Origin: Pollutimonas thiosulfatoxidans
GTDB lineage: Bacteria; Pseudomonadota; Gammaproteobacteria; Burkholderiales; Burkholderiaceae_B
Reading direction: 5' to 3'
Assembly (NCBI RefSeq): GCF_004022565.1
Contig: NZ_CP022987.1
Location: forward strand, 248,001 to 312,000
Length of the DNA: 64,000 nt
Positions 17,495-26,142 of this stretch are shown here, piece after piece. The translations under genes and the position numbers were made by a program. Each line of letters begins with the position of its first letter. The first letter of the stretch is position 1. The notes beneath the pieces were generated by a model, which had not been told where the DNA came from, did no database searches, and saw nothing but the letters and a program-made list of their open reading frames with translations.

Positions 17495-18505
17495 TCAGGC
17501 CCTGGCCGCCGTGGCCGTAATCGGCTCGTTAGGGGGGTGCCGATCAAACCATTGCTCGATGGCGCGGGTTTGATCGCCGGTGTTGCTGATGGCGTTGATA
17601 CGCGGCAAAAACTGTGTTGCTTCGGGCATGTCGGCCAAGTACCAGCCGATGTGCTTGCGCGCCGAGCGCACTCCGATGAATTCGCCGTAGAAACGGTAAT
17701 GCTCTTCCAGATGGTCCAGCAGGCAACCGCGCAGTTCGCCATACGTGGGGGGCGCCATGTGCTGGCCGCTGGCCAGGTAATGGCTGATCTCGCGGAAAAT
17801 CCAGGGCCGTCCTTGGGCTGCGCGTCCGACCATCACCGCGTCGGCGCCCGTATACTCTAGTACGTATCTGGCCTTTTCGGGACTATCGATATCCCCATTT
17901 GCAATCACGGGGATTTCCACTTCCTGCTTCACCTGCCGTATCGTATCGTACTCGGCCTGGCCCTGATATAAATCGCAGCGCGTCCGGCCATGCAGGGTAA
18001 TGGCCGCCACCCCCAGGTCTTGTGCGAGGCGCGCCACCCGAACGGCGTTGCGCGACGCGTGATCCCAGCCGGTACGGGTTTTCAGCGTTACCGGCACGCC
18101 CAGCGGCCTGCATGCGTCGACCACGCGGCGCAGAATTTCCGCGACCCGGGCCTCGTCGCGCAGCAGTGCCGAGCCAGACGCCACATTGCACACCTTCTTG
18201 ACGGGACAGCCCATATTGATGTCGATGATGCGTGCGCCCTTGCCGACGTTGAAGACGGCTGCCTCGGCCATCATTTCGGGATCGGAGCCGGCGATTTGCA
18301 CGGCCACCGGATCGATCTCGCCTTCGTGGTCCAGGCGCCGTGAGGTCTTGACGCTGTCCCAGAGCCGCGGGTTGCTGGCGGCCATTTCGGATACGGCGTA
18401 GCCGGCACCCAGTGCCTTGCATAGTTTGCGATACGGTCTGTCCGTCACGCCCGCCATGGGCGCAACAAAAACGGGGTTGGGTAGAGTCCAGGGGCCGATG
18501 CGCAT
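17495..18505 (-). CDS. dusB: tRNA-dihydrouridine synthase DusB
   Basis: A 336-residue FMN-dependent TIM-barrel enzyme that reduces specific uridines in the tRNA D-loop. It begins MRIGPWTLPNPVFVAPMAGV. The catalytic region reads INMGCPVKKVCNVASGSALL (Cys about 102), the phosphate/FMN loop VIANGDIDSPEKA is present, and a VGRAAQGRPWIF motif follows. The C-terminal helical domain has HIGWYL as in DusB. It is the first gene of the dusB-fis-purH-ruvC-ruvA run on the minus strand. Confidence 0.95.
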   Translation of the reverse strand: MRIGPWTLPNPVFVAPMAGVTDRPYRKLCKALGAGYAVSEMAASNPRLWDSVKTSRRLDHEGEIDPVAVQIAGSDPEMMAEAAVFNVGKGARIIDINMGCPVKKVCNVASGSALLRDEARVAEILRRVVDACRPLGVPVTLKTRTGWDHASRNAVRVARLAQDLGVAAITLHGRTRCDLYQGQAEYDTIRQVKQEVEIPVIANGDIDSPEKARYVLEYTGADAVMVGRAAQGRPWIFREISHYLASGQHMAPPTYGELRGCLLDHLEEHYRFYGEFIGVRSARKHIGWYLADMPEATQFLPRINAISNTGDQTRAIEQWFDRHPPNEPITATAARA

Positions 18506-18545
18506 CGGAGGATTTTAACCCCCTTGTCAGCAAGCTGGTCGCGGC

Positions 18546-19706
18546 TCAGTTGCGCAGGCCCTGGAGCAACTGCCGGGCCAGGGGCTTGCGCAACGCGGGC
18601 ACGGCGTCCAGGGTCATCAGAGCAAGGCCAGCGGCATGTTCCACCAGTGGATTACCGGTCGTGAACGCACGCGGCAAAAAATCGGTGATAGCGCCAGTCA
18701 GCCAGCGGTCGGGGCGTCGCTGCCGCGCGAAAGCGGCAAGCGCGTGGGTGGCGTCGCCCCCCTGTGCCAGCCAGGGGGCCAGGGTATGGGTCAGTTGCGC
18801 TGCATCGCGCAGCCCAAGGTTCAGGCCTTGTCCGGCCACTGGGTGCAGCGTTTGGGCCGCATTGCCGATGGCAACACTGCGACCATCCAGGCGTGTGGGC
18901 CCGGCGTGCATGCTGAGCGGGTAAACATGCCGCTCGGTGGCCGTTACAAACTTGCCCAGCCTGTCGCCAAAGGCCTTGTGCAAGGCATCGGCAAAGGCCT
19001 CGTCATGGTATTGCATGAGTTCGTCGGCACGGTTGGTAGTGTTGCACCAGACCAGCGCATACAGATCCGGTGCTTGGGGATGCGGCAGCAATGCCAAGGG
19101 CCCATGTCGAGTAAAGCGTTCGAAGGCCCAGCCCGGAAGAGGGCGGGTCGCGCGCACGGTCGACAGCACGGCACGCTGCCCATACTCGCGGGTGATGCCC
19201 TGCGGTCGGGCGCCATCGGATTGGACCCACAAGGCGCTGGAGTATTGCTCGTTGCCCAGGGCCCACTCGATGCGTCCGGACGCCGCGTTTCGGGTCGGCA
19301 GGCCTTGCTTGAGCGTCACGCCGCTGTCGCGCAGGGCCGAGTGCAGGCTCGCCAGCAGCACATCGTAAAGGACGACGTTGCCCAGGCGCGGAACGCCCAG
19401 GTCTGCATGCTCGATAAGCGTGCGGCCCAGTCGTCCTTGTTGCGACACGTGCACCGTGCAGATATCGGCCGAGACGCGGGGCCAGGCGCCCAGGCGCTCC
19501 AGCAGCACGCGGCTGCCGTGGTTCATCGCCAAGGTGCGTGGATCGGGCCGTGCGGCGCCCGCAGGCGGTGTGGGCGAGTCAGCGAATGTCCCACCCACCA
19601 GCGCAATTCGTTCCGGCTGGGGCGCTTTGGCTGCCAGCATCAGGGCGAGCGCGCTGCCTACGGGGCCGGCTCCGCTGATGGTGATGTCGTATGTGGGCGT
19701 GTCCAT
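18546..19706 (-). CDS. ubiH: UbiH-family FAD monooxygenase (ubiquinone biosynthesis)
   Basis: A 386-residue flavoprotein hydroxylase. The Rossmann GxGxxG reads ISGAGPVGSALALMLA at residues 7-22. The second FAD motif, VAIGNAAQTLHPVAGQGLN, matches UbiH (GNAAQTLHPIAGQG) rather than generic GDAAH types. UbiH adds a hydroxyl to the ubiquinone ring at the membrane. The ATG at 19706 is preferred to an upstream start at 19835 because the FAD motif then sits at the usual distance. It lies 40 bases upstream of dusB on the same strand. Related UbiF/UbiI/VisC enzymes cannot be wholly excluded. Confidence 0.85.
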   Translation of the reverse strand: MDTPTYDITISGAGPVGSALALMLAAKAPQPERIALVGGTFADSPTPPAGAARPDPRTLAMNHGSRVLLERLGAWPRVSADICTVHVSQQGRLGRTLIEHADLGVPRLGNVVLYDVLLASLHSALRDSGVTLKQGLPTRNAASGRIEWALGNEQYSSALWVQSDGARPQGITREYGQRAVLSTVRATRPLPGWAFERFTRHGPLALLPHPQAPDLYALVWCNTTNRADELMQYHDEAFADALHKAFGDRLGKFVTATERHVYPLSMHAGPTRLDGRSVAIGNAAQTLHPVAGQGLNLGLRDAAQLTHTLAPWLAQGGDATHALAAFARQRRPDRWLTGAITDFLPRAFTTGNPLVEHAAGLALMTLDAVPALRKPLARQLLQGLRN

Positions 19707-19797
19707 GCATGTTCCAGGCTGTGCTACTACAATGGCGCATAAGAATTTTACGGCTTCAGCGCCTGCCGTATCTGTGGCGCGCAAACCGAGATCCCGC

Positions 19798-20235
19798 ATG
19801 ACGCAATTTACCACCCCCGCCCGGCATAAAAGCAAAGTGGCGGCTGCCTGGCTAGCCTGCCTTTTGGGCGTCTTTGGGGCCCACTGGTGGTATATGGAAC
19901 GGCGCTACGCCTGGCTGTTCACCGCTTTCTCGGTGTTGATGCTGCTGATGGCGCAGCTATATCCGGTGTGGTGGGACAATCCGGCTTTTCTCGTCCTTAT
20001 TATTCCCATGACTGAAGGCTTCATCGAGGCCCTGGTCTTTGCCCTGCGTTCCGACGAAGCCTTCGATGCCCGTTACAACCCGAACTCGGGTCGGCAAACT
20101 CGCACCGGCTGGGGTGCCGTCCTGGCTGCCATCTTCACGACCTTCATGGGCGGTACCGCGATGGTGTTCGGCATTGCCCTGATCGTGATGCACGTCTACA
20201 CGGCCATGGGCTGGCTGGACGGTTACGTCTATTAG
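19798..20235 (+). CDS. TM2-domain membrane protein
   Basis: A 145-residue protein with the TM2 signature near the N-terminus: KVAAAWLACLLGVFGAHWWY followed by MERRYAWLF, that is, a helix ending in GxxGxHxxY, then a second helix. A further hydrophobic segment (VLIIPMTEGFIEALVFAL) and a C-terminal helix (LAAIFTTFMGGTAMVFGIAL) give four membrane passes. The family has no well-defined function. A longer in-frame start at 19732 would add 22 residues; neither start has a strong ribosome-binding site. It is divergent from ubiH. Confidence 0.75.
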   Translation: MTQFTTPARHKSKVAAAWLACLLGVFGAHWWYMERRYAWLFTAFSVLMLLMAQLYPVWWDNPAFLVLIIPMTEGFIEALVFALRSDEAFDARYNPNSGRQTRTGWGAVLAAIFTTFMGGTAMVFGIALIVMHVYTAMGWLDGYVY

Positions 20236-20248
20236 AGCGCGATAAGGG

Positions 20249-20277
20249 TTGTCCCTAGTGGGCATCAGGGCTACAAT
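20249..20277 (+). promoter_or_regulatory. Sigma-70 promoter for the structured leader RNA
   Basis: TTGTCC at 20249-20254 and TACAAT at 20272-20277 are separated by 17 bases (matches of 4/6 and 5/6). The predicted start near 20284 is just before the paired region described next. Confidence 0.55.
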
Positions 20278-20283
20278 ACTTGT

Positions 20284-20436
20284 TGATAATTTTACAGGAG
20301 CTGTGCGGTGAATCCCGACCCCGGCGATAGTTGCAGTCGATCTTATATCGGCTTTTCAGTCACCAGGCGCGTTCAGGCTTAAGCTTTCAGCACAGCTTAC
20401 GTCACGCCCTGGTTGTTTCAAGGGCGTGGCAGTTTT
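20284..20436 (+). ncRNA. Candidate structured leader RNA ending in an intrinsic terminator
   Basis: A long-range stem pairs 20299-20306 (AGCTGTGC) with 20390-20397 (GCACAGCT), eight perfect base pairs. Inside it GGTGA 20307-20311 pairs with TCACC 20360-20364, and 20336-20341 pairs with 20347-20352 (six pairs including one G-U). Six bases after the closing stem comes a terminator: CACGCCCT 20403-20410, a 10-base loop, AGGGCGTG 20421-20428, then GCAGTTTTT. More hairpins follow before the next ATG (20440-20455; 20483-20507 with ten pairs; 20513-20530). This is the layout of a riboswitch or attenuator, or of a roughly 150-nt small RNA. I do not recognise the class. Confidence 0.5.
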
Positions 20437-20547
20437 TACGAATACCTTCGTATTCAAACTCCCGTCGTATTTTTAGTGCAAGCCTGTTGTCCATGCCGGA
20501 CAGCAGGTGGTAGCGCCGCGTTGCCGGCGCGCATAAAAGGGGGTTTT

Positions 20548-20883
20548 ATGCGTTTATTCAATCTATTCCTCCGCCGCGCTGGTGTGCAAGCAGCACCCGT
20601 GCGCAAGCCGCGTTCGATATCGCGGCTTACCGTGGTTTGCCCTCGCAATATTCTGGCTGATGTCCGCAAGCAAATTTACTTGGACTTCGAAGCCGCCGGC
20701 CTGAGCGTAGCCGCACTGATGGTCGACCAGGCCAGCCAGCACGATCTGGCGCGCGCCTGCATCAGCGTCAACTGTCCGCCAGAGCTGCGCTCGGTACTGA
20801 TGACGCAAGCGCGACGGCTTAGTGCCTACCCGGGTGTGCATCAGGTGCAGTGGGGTGACCGGCGGCATATTGCTTTAAACTAA
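20548..20883 (+). CDS. Conserved small protein of unknown function (ferredoxin-like fold suspected)
   Basis: A 111-residue cytosolic protein with no signal or membrane segment. After a basic N-terminus, the region 29-108 alternates strand-helix-strand (SRLTVVCP, ILADVRKQIYLDFEAAGL, SVAALMVDQ, ACISVNCP, ELRSVLMTQARRLSAYPGV, HQVQWG), suggesting a ferredoxin-like/ACT-like alpha-beta domain of the kind found at the C-terminus of MgtC-type proteins. No MgtC membrane portion is attached or nearby. The ATG at 20548 has a purine-rich AAAAGGGGG six bases upstream. The 311-base leader in front is structured. Function unknown. Confidence 0.6.
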   Translation: MRLFNLFLRRAGVQAAPVRKPRSISRLTVVCPRNILADVRKQIYLDFEAAGLSVAALMVDQASQHDLARACISVNCPPELRSVLMTQARRLSAYPGVHQVQWGDRRHIALN

Positions 20884-20913
20884 GCGGGTTGGCGCTTACC
20901 GGACATTTCATCC

Positions 20914-21777
20914 ATGCTTTTGATCGACTGGCTTACGCCCTGGGAGTTCTCACCGACGCTGTTGTTTGTGTTCTTCGTGGGTATTGTCCTGTTCGTGCGC
21001 GGTACCCGGGTGCATCGCGTAAGCAAGGTCCGCCAGGCTTTTTTTTGGATCGGCATCGTCTTTCTTTATCTGTCCCTGCACACGCGGGTAGATTATTACG
21101 CCGAGCGCATGTTCTTCATACACAGGTTGCAGCACTTGGTGCTGCACCACCTGGGACCGCTGTTTATCATGGGTGCCTATCCGGGCCAAGTGTTGCGCGC
21201 CGGCCTGCCCATGTCATGGCGGCTGCGCTTGCGCGACTTCCGCAACAGCCGCAGTGGCCAAATCACTCAGGCAGTCCTTACCAATAAGATCCTCGTCCCG
21301 GTTCTCTTTGTCGTTCTGGTCATTGGCTTCCTGATCCCCACGGTGCAGTTCTACTCCATGCTCGACTGGCGTCTGTACCGTCTCATGAACTGGTCGGTGG
21401 TGATCAGCGGCTTCATGTACTGGAATCTCATCCTGGATCGCCGCCCCAGCCCGCCGGCGGTGCTCTCACCAGGAGGGCGCATCATTTCGCCCGTGGTGAC
21501 CATGGTGCCGCAAATGATCGTCGGCGCCATCATTACCTTTACCGAGCGCGACCTCTATCCCATTTTCGATCTTTGCGGTCGCGCCATACCGGGCATGACG
21601 GCAGTAACAGACCAGGCTATTGGGGGGCTTACCATGTGGGTGCTCGCCGGTTTCATCGAGGTGTTCGGCCTGTTGTTTGCGCTGGCTACCCTGATGCGAC
21701 TGTCGGCCAAGAACCGCTTGCCCAATAAACAGGATAAATTGCGGGGACGAACGTCGCTCGCGGCGCCTATTTCCTAG
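20914..21777 (+). CDS. ctaG: Cytochrome c oxidase assembly factor, caa3-type CtaG
   Basis: A 287-residue membrane protein with about seven helices. Key residues are in HTRVDYYAERMFFIHRLQHLVLHHLGP, the His-rich cluster typical of the CtaG_caa3 family (Pfam CtaG_Caa3), and later NWSVVISGFMYWNLILDR and ERDLYPIFDLCGR. Family members aid assembly of caa3-type cytochrome oxidase, probably through copper handling. This is a different family from the Cox11-type CtaG. No oxidase structural genes are in the window. It begins 30 bases after the small unknown gene. Confidence 0.8.
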   Translation: MLLIDWLTPWEFSPTLLFVFFVGIVLFVRGTRVHRVSKVRQAFFWIGIVFLYLSLHTRVDYYAERMFFIHRLQHLVLHHLGPLFIMGAYPGQVLRAGLPMSWRLRLRDFRNSRSGQITQAVLTNKILVPVLFVVLVIGFLIPTVQFYSMLDWRLYRLMNWSVVISGFMYWNLILDRRPSPPAVLSPGGRIISPVVTMVPQMIVGAIITFTERDLYPIFDLCGRAIPGMTAVTDQAIGGLTMWVLAGFIEVFGLLFALATLMRLSAKNRLPNKQDKLRGRTSLAAPIS

Positions 21778-21798
21778 AAAGGGTGGTACGGCCCATAC

Positions 21799-23307
21799 AT
21801 GACACACAAGCAACCTGGTTTTCGCGCTAGCGTACTGCGCAAGTTGATTTGTACTGGTCTTGCCGCGCTCATGTGCACGGCTACAGCGCCGCAGGCCCAG
21901 CCCACCGGCATCCCCAGCATGGGCTCGGCCTCTTCAGCCGAGCTTTCCCCGGCGCTCGAGCGCACGCTGGGCGATGCCATCATGGAGCAGGGCCGGCGCG
22001 ACCCAACCTATATTTCCGATCCGGACGTAAACCAGTACCTTACCGATATGGGGCGCCAACTGGTCGAGCATGCTCCCAGCGCAACTGGCCAGCATATTTC
22101 TGTGTTCGCCATCAAAGACGCGCAGATCAACGCCTTTGCCTTGCCCGGGGGCTACATCGGCATCAATAGCGGTCTGGTCGTCAGCGCCCGCAGCGAGTCC
22201 GAACTGGCCTCTGTGGTTGCGCACGAAATCGGTCACGTGGTGCAGCGTCACATTGCAAGAGGAATGACCCAGCGCTCGCAAAGCAGCGGCGTGATGATGG
22301 CCGCGCTGGCTGGTGCCTTGCTGGCCGCGCTGGCAGGCAGTGGCGACCTGGCCATGGGCGTCGCCGCGTTTGGTCAGGCGGCGGCCATTGACCGGCAATT
22401 GGGCTTTTCCCGTCAGGCCGAACAAGAGGCCGATCGTTCGGGCTTCGAGATGATGCGCCACGCCGGCTACGACCCGCGCGGCATGGTCCGTATGTTTGAA
22501 CAGCTGGGCAACGCCTCGCGGCTGAATGAGGGCATGGGCGATGGCGGCTACGCCAGCACTCACCCCCTGTCCATCCAGCGCATGTCGGACATCCAGAATC
22601 GGGTACGCGAGGTCGCGACGGCTCCGCGCCGGGACGCCGATGACTTTTGGTATATACGCGCCAAGTTGCGGGTGGCCCAGGCACGAGACAGCCAGGCCTT
22701 GCGCAATGCCATCGACAAACTGCAGCTGGACGCGCAACGCGCTACGGGCGTGGAACAGTCCGCCGCCTGGTATGGCCTGGCCTACGCGGCCTGGCAGCGT
22801 AAGGATTACGCGGGTGCCGGACGGGCGTTGAACAGTGCGCGTGAAGGTGGACGCGACTCCGCTCAACTGGCCAGTCTGACGATCTCCCTTGCGCTGGATC
22901 AGGGTGAGGCCGTACGAGCCCGCGAATTGGCCGATGCAGCATGGCAGCGCTGGCCGGACAGCCAAGGCATAGCCCTGGCCCGCGCCGAGGCGCTGCAAAA
23001 AACCGGACAGGACCAGCAGGCAGTGGCGTTCTTGACGCAACTTATTGCGCAATGGCCCGAGCTGCCTCGCCTGCATCAGTTGCAGGCACAAAGCTACGAG
23101 CGCCTGACCAACCGTGTCGATGCGCGCCGCAGCATGGCTACTTATTACGAGCTGACGGGTGCCTTGCCGACCGCCGTGGAGGTATTGCAGCAGGCGCGCA
23201 GCATGTCCAAAGACTTCTATGTGCAGTCCGAGCTGGATGTGCGCATACGCATGCTGAAGGAACGTCTCAAGGCCGATCGCGCACTGCTCGAACGATTTAA
23301 ATCGTGA
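21799..23307 (+). CDS. bepA: BepA-like periplasmic M48 metalloprotease with TPR repeats
   Basis: A 502-residue exported protease/chaperone. An N-terminal signal peptide covers about residues 1-33 (ending APQAQP). The M48 domain carries the zinc motif VVAHEIGHVVQRH near residue 140 and the third ligand in RQAEQEADRSGFEMM. The C-terminal third is helical and TPR-like (SAAWYGLAYAAWQRKDYAGA, VAFLTQLIAQWPELPRLHQL). This domain order is that of BepA/YfgC, which assists or degrades LptD and other stalled outer-membrane proteins. It follows ctaG by 21 bases. Confidence 0.87.
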   Translation: MTHKQPGFRASVLRKLICTGLAALMCTATAPQAQPTGIPSMGSASSAELSPALERTLGDAIMEQGRRDPTYISDPDVNQYLTDMGRQLVEHAPSATGQHISVFAIKDAQINAFALPGGYIGINSGLVVSARSESELASVVAHEIGHVVQRHIARGMTQRSQSSGVMMAALAGALLAALAGSGDLAMGVAAFGQAAAIDRQLGFSRQAEQEADRSGFEMMRHAGYDPRGMVRMFEQLGNASRLNEGMGDGGYASTHPLSIQRMSDIQNRVREVATAPRRDADDFWYIRAKLRVAQARDSQALRNAIDKLQLDAQRATGVEQSAAWYGLAYAAWQRKDYAGAGRALNSAREGGRDSAQLASLTISLALDQGEAVRARELADAAWQRWPDSQGIALARAEALQKTGQDQQAVAFLTQLIAQWPELPRLHQLQAQSYERLTNRVDARRSMATYYELTGALPTAVEVLQQARSMSKDFYVQSELDVRIRMLKERLKADRALLERFKS

Positions 23308-23340
23308 AGTTTGCGGCCGGGGCTTGAAGCCTGCGGGGCG

Positions 23341-24432
23341 TTAGCTGCGCAGTTCAAAAAACCGTGCGAGCCGTATCGGCAGCCAGCCGATATTTCCGGG
23401 GAATGGACCGGTGACGAATCCAACATGCCCCCCTTGCGCTGGCTGATGAAGCAATACGCTGGATGAACATTCTTGCGAGCCCGGTAAGGAGGGCTCGGGA
23501 ATGAAGGGATCATTCCTGGCGTTCAGCACCAGCGTGGGCACGGTAATGGTTTTCAGGTGAGGCTTGCTGGACGCACGGGTCCAGTAGTCGAGCGCATGCT
23601 TGTAGCCATGCATGGGGGCGGTATACAGGTCGTCGAATTCGCGCAGGCTTTTAACCTGGCCCAACCGCAGCAAGTCAATATTGGCAGGATAGCGCCGTGC
23701 TTTTTCCTGCAGCTTGGGCTTCATGGTGCGCAGAAAGTAGCGCGAATACAAATGCTTGCCCAAACGGGTCTCGGACAGGCGCGTACCGCAAGCGACCAGA
23801 TCCATCGGTACGGATACGGCAGCACAAGCCGCCAGCCACGATAGGGCATCGCCTTGTTCTCCGACATACTTCAGCATCGCATTGCCGCCCAGCGACACGC
23901 CAACCGCGTGCCAGCGCGCATTCGGCAGTCGCTGGCGTACGGTAGCCAGGATGAAGGAGATGTCTTCCGAGTCGCCCGAGTAATAGGCGCGGGCCATGCG
24001 GTTCGGAAATCCGGAGCAACTGCGAAAGTGGGCGATCACGACAACCCAACCCCGTGCACGGAAATGCTGTGCGATGGCCTGGGCGTAGCGGCTGCGGCTG
24101 CTGCCTTCCAGACCATGAAACAGCACCAGGGCGGGGGTGTCGGGGGTAGTGGGCAGGCACGCCCAGTCATCGTCCTGCATCCAGCGGCGCGCGGCTGTCC
24201 TGGCAAGCTGGGGCTCGGGCGTGAAGGCCTGCCCGCCTGCCAGGCGATCCGAAAACAGCCCGGGCCCCGTCCAGTCGAAATCCAGGAAGTCGCCGTCCGG
24301 CGTATCGACGCGTTCACGTACGAAAGCGATATGGTGGTGACTGGCCGCCAGCGCACCGTAAAGGGTCTGCAGGTGGCTGCCAGGCAACCAGGCAGGCGTG
24401 GGGCAGGGTGAGGTGTCGATCTGTGCAGTCAC
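23341..24432 (-). CDS. YheT-like alpha/beta hydrolase
   Basis: A 363-residue alpha/beta hydrolase of the YheT/ABHD1-3 group. Family marks are PAWLPGSHLQTLYGAL near the N-terminus, the oxyanion-loop LVLFHGLEGSSRSRYAQAIA, HFRSCSG, the nucleophile elbow GVSLGGNAMLKYVGE, an acid in NARNDPF, and the C-terminal HVGF with catalytic His. These proteins are cytoplasmic esterases of unsettled substrate. Translation starts at GTG (24430-24432), nine bases after the NTF2-like gene. It is the last gene of a four-gene minus-strand run starting with ilvE. Confidence 0.87.
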   Translation of the reverse strand: MTAQIDTSPCPTPAWLPGSHLQTLYGALAASHHHIAFVRERVDTPDGDFLDFDWTGPGLFSDRLAGGQAFTPEPQLARTAARRWMQDDDWACLPTTPDTPALVLFHGLEGSSRSRYAQAIAQHFRARGWVVVIAHFRSCSGFPNRMARAYYSGDSEDISFILATVRQRLPNARWHAVGVSLGGNAMLKYVGEQGDALSWLAACAAVSVPMDLVACGTRLSETRLGKHLYSRYFLRTMKPKLQEKARRYPANIDLLRLGQVKSLREFDDLYTAPMHGYKHALDYWTRASSKPHLKTITVPTLVLNARNDPFIPEPSLPGSQECSSSVLLHQPAQGGHVGFVTGPFPGNIGWLPIRLARFFELRS

Positions 24433-24441
24433 GGACCGCCT

Positions 24442-24864
24442 TCAGTGCAAAATATCGGGTCGGTCTTGGAGATCGAAGAGCCCCGCATCTTGCGGCGCGT
24501 GCGAAGCATGGTGCAAGACCATCCTCCAGCCTGCGCGCCCCTTATGGAAAATATTGGTGGTGTAGCAGTGGGCTGATTGTTCGCCCTTCGCGGTACTGAC
24601 AGTGATCTGCTCGATGAGCACATGCACCGAACTCATGACGGTGGTCATGATCAGGGGCCTTATGGGTTGTATGGTAACTGGGCCGTTGGCAAATATTTGG
24701 TGCCACGCGCTTTGCAAGGCGTCGTGCCCCACGGTACGCATGCCGCCGGGATGGACACACACGACGTCCTCGTCGTCGGCCCATACGCGCATCATGAGTC
24801 CCAGGTCGGCTTGCCTTAGCGCTTGGTAAAAAGCCTGCTCGGCTTCTTGTGGCGTTGTAAACAT
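24442..24864 (-). CDS. NTF2-like / SnoaL-like small protein
   Basis: A 140-residue protein predicted to form an alpha+beta barrel. The N-terminal helix FTTPQEAEQAFYQALRQADL, the DDEDVVCVHPGG turn, and the long strands in VTIQPIRPLIMTTVMSSVHV and AHCYTTNIFHKGRAGWRMVL are typical of the DUF4440/SnoaL-like fold (nuclear transport factor 2 family). The HPGG segment and the HHASH near the end could form a metal or ligand site. No specific activity can be assigned. It sits between the zinc-finger and YheT-like genes in the ilvE operon. Confidence 0.72.
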   Translation of the reverse strand: MFTTPQEAEQAFYQALRQADLGLMMRVWADDEDVVCVHPGGMRTVGHDALQSAWHQIFANGPVTIQPIRPLIMTTVMSSVHVLIEQITVSTAKGEQSAHCYTTNIFHKGRAGWRMVLHHASHAPQDAGLFDLQDRPDILH

Positions 24865-24912
24865 AAACAGAGAACCCTGTGGATGGCCGCCGTATGCGGC
24901 CAGGACGCCGGA

Positions 24913-25125
24913 TCAGTGGCCGTGAATCTTCGTGCCTTCCTTCAGTTGGTAGGACGTGCTGCAGTAGGGACAAATGGCCTTGCCGGTCTTGACCACTTCA
25001 ATATACACGCGTGGATGCATGCTCCAGAGTGGCGCTTTGGGGCCGGGGCAAAACAGCGGGAGGTCGTCGGCGCCGATAAAGACGGTGTCGCCCTGTGGGG
25101 CGGCGGGTGCGGAGGCACTGCTCAT
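24913..25125 (-). CDS. Small zinc-finger protein (zf-CHCC, NDUFS6-like)
   Basis: A 70-residue protein. The C-terminal half reads LFCPGPKAPLWSMHPRVYIE and then ICPYCSTSYQL, giving the Cys/His set (CP...H....CPYC) of the zf-CHCC family related to mitochondrial complex I subunit NDUFS6. In Betaproteobacteria a gene of this kind commonly follows ilvE, as here (10-base gap). Its role is unknown; a structural zinc site is expected. Confidence 0.8.
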   Translation of the reverse strand: MSSASAPAAPQGDTVFIGADDLPLFCPGPKAPLWSMHPRVYIEVVKTGKAICPYCSTSYQLKEGTKIHGH

Positions 25126-25135
25126 GGTAGATCCT

Positions 25136-26056
25136 TTAGACTTTGCTTAACCAGTGATGATATTTGGCGTTCTTGCCGTTGACGACGTCGAAGAAGGCTT
25201 GCTGCAGTTTCTGTGTGATGGGCCCGCGGCTGCCCTGGCCGATGATGCGGCGATCGACCTCGCGGATGGGGGTGACTTCGGCCGCCGTGCCGGTAAAGAA
25301 GGCTTCGTCGGCAATGTAGAGATCGTCGCGCGTGAGGCGCTTGGTGACCACCTGCAGGCCCAGGTCGGCGGCCAGTGCATGCAGCGTCGAACGCGTGATG
25401 CCGGTCAGGGCCGATGCGATTTCGGGTTCGAGAATGACGCCATCCTTGACGATGAAGATATTCTCGCCAGAGCCCTCCGCCACGAAACCGTCAGTGTCCA
25501 GCAAAATGGCCTCATCGTAGCCATGGTCCAGCGCCTCGGCGTTGGCGATGATGGAGTTGGCATACGTGCTGGCCACTTTGGCGCGCGGCATGGTCACATT
25601 GACGTGCTGGCGGGCATAGGATGAGATCTTTACCCGTATGCCTTGTTGCAGCGCTTCTTCGCCCAGGTAGGCACCCCAGGGCCAGGCAGCGATGGCCACA
25701 TGAACCTGCGCCCCTTTGGGCGATACGCCCATTTTTTCCGAGCCGTAAAATACCAGCGGACGTATATAGCAGGATTCCAGCTTGTTCTCGCGCACCACTT
25801 GCAAGTGGGCGGCGTTGATGGCGTCCTGGTCGAACGGTATCTCCATTTGGTAGATGTGCGCCGAGTTGAACAAGCGCTTGGTGTGGTCCTGCAGCCGAAA
25901 TATGGCAGTGCCCAGGCTGGTGTTGTAGGCGCGCAGGCCCTCGAAGACCGCCAGGCCGTAATGCAATGAATGAGTCAGGACGTGGGTGGTGGCATCGCGC
26001 CACGGCACAAGTTTGCCGTCATACCAGATGAATCCGTCGCGATCAGACATTGACAT
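25136..26056 (-). CDS. ilvE: Branched-chain amino acid aminotransferase
   Basis: A 306-residue fold-type IV PLP aminotransferase that makes Leu, Ile and Val from their keto acids. The N-terminus reads FIWYDGKLVPWRDATTHVLT. The PLP lysine lies in KVASTYANSIIANAEAL, with EAILLDTDGFVAEGSGENIF and EAFFTGTAAEVTPIREVD giving the rest of the active site. The ATG at 26056 has AGGAGA at good spacing, better than an upstream reading at 26098. The azlCD branched-chain amino acid exporter lies divergently next door, a sensible functional pairing. Confidence 0.94.
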   Translation of the reverse strand: MSMSDRDGFIWYDGKLVPWRDATTHVLTHSLHYGLAVFEGLRAYNTSLGTAIFRLQDHTKRLFNSAHIYQMEIPFDQDAINAAHLQVVRENKLESCYIRPLVFYGSEKMGVSPKGAQVHVAIAAWPWGAYLGEEALQQGIRVKISSYARQHVNVTMPRAKVASTYANSIIANAEALDHGYDEAILLDTDGFVAEGSGENIFIVKDGVILEPEIASALTGITRSTLHALAADLGLQVVTKRLTRDDLYIADEAFFTGTAAEVTPIREVDRRIIGQGSRGPITQKLQQAFFDVVNGKNAKYHHWLSKV

Positions 26057-26142
26057 AAAGGTCTCCTGAAGATGAGGCCCCGATTGTACCAAGGGCACAA
26101 GCCTTACAATAGCCGCTTTTTCGTCGGGAGCGTGGGGCAGCC

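Noticed and set aside
19732..19797. Longer start for the TM2 protein
   Set aside because: The extra 22 residues are not TM2-like and there is no ribosome-binding site; the ATG at 19798 is used.
20297..20325. Resemblance of the leader RNA to the 5' part of an FMN riboswitch (GGTGAATCCCGACC..CGGCGAT)
   Set aside because: The remaining conserved FMN-element segments are absent and the downstream gene is not a riboflavin gene.
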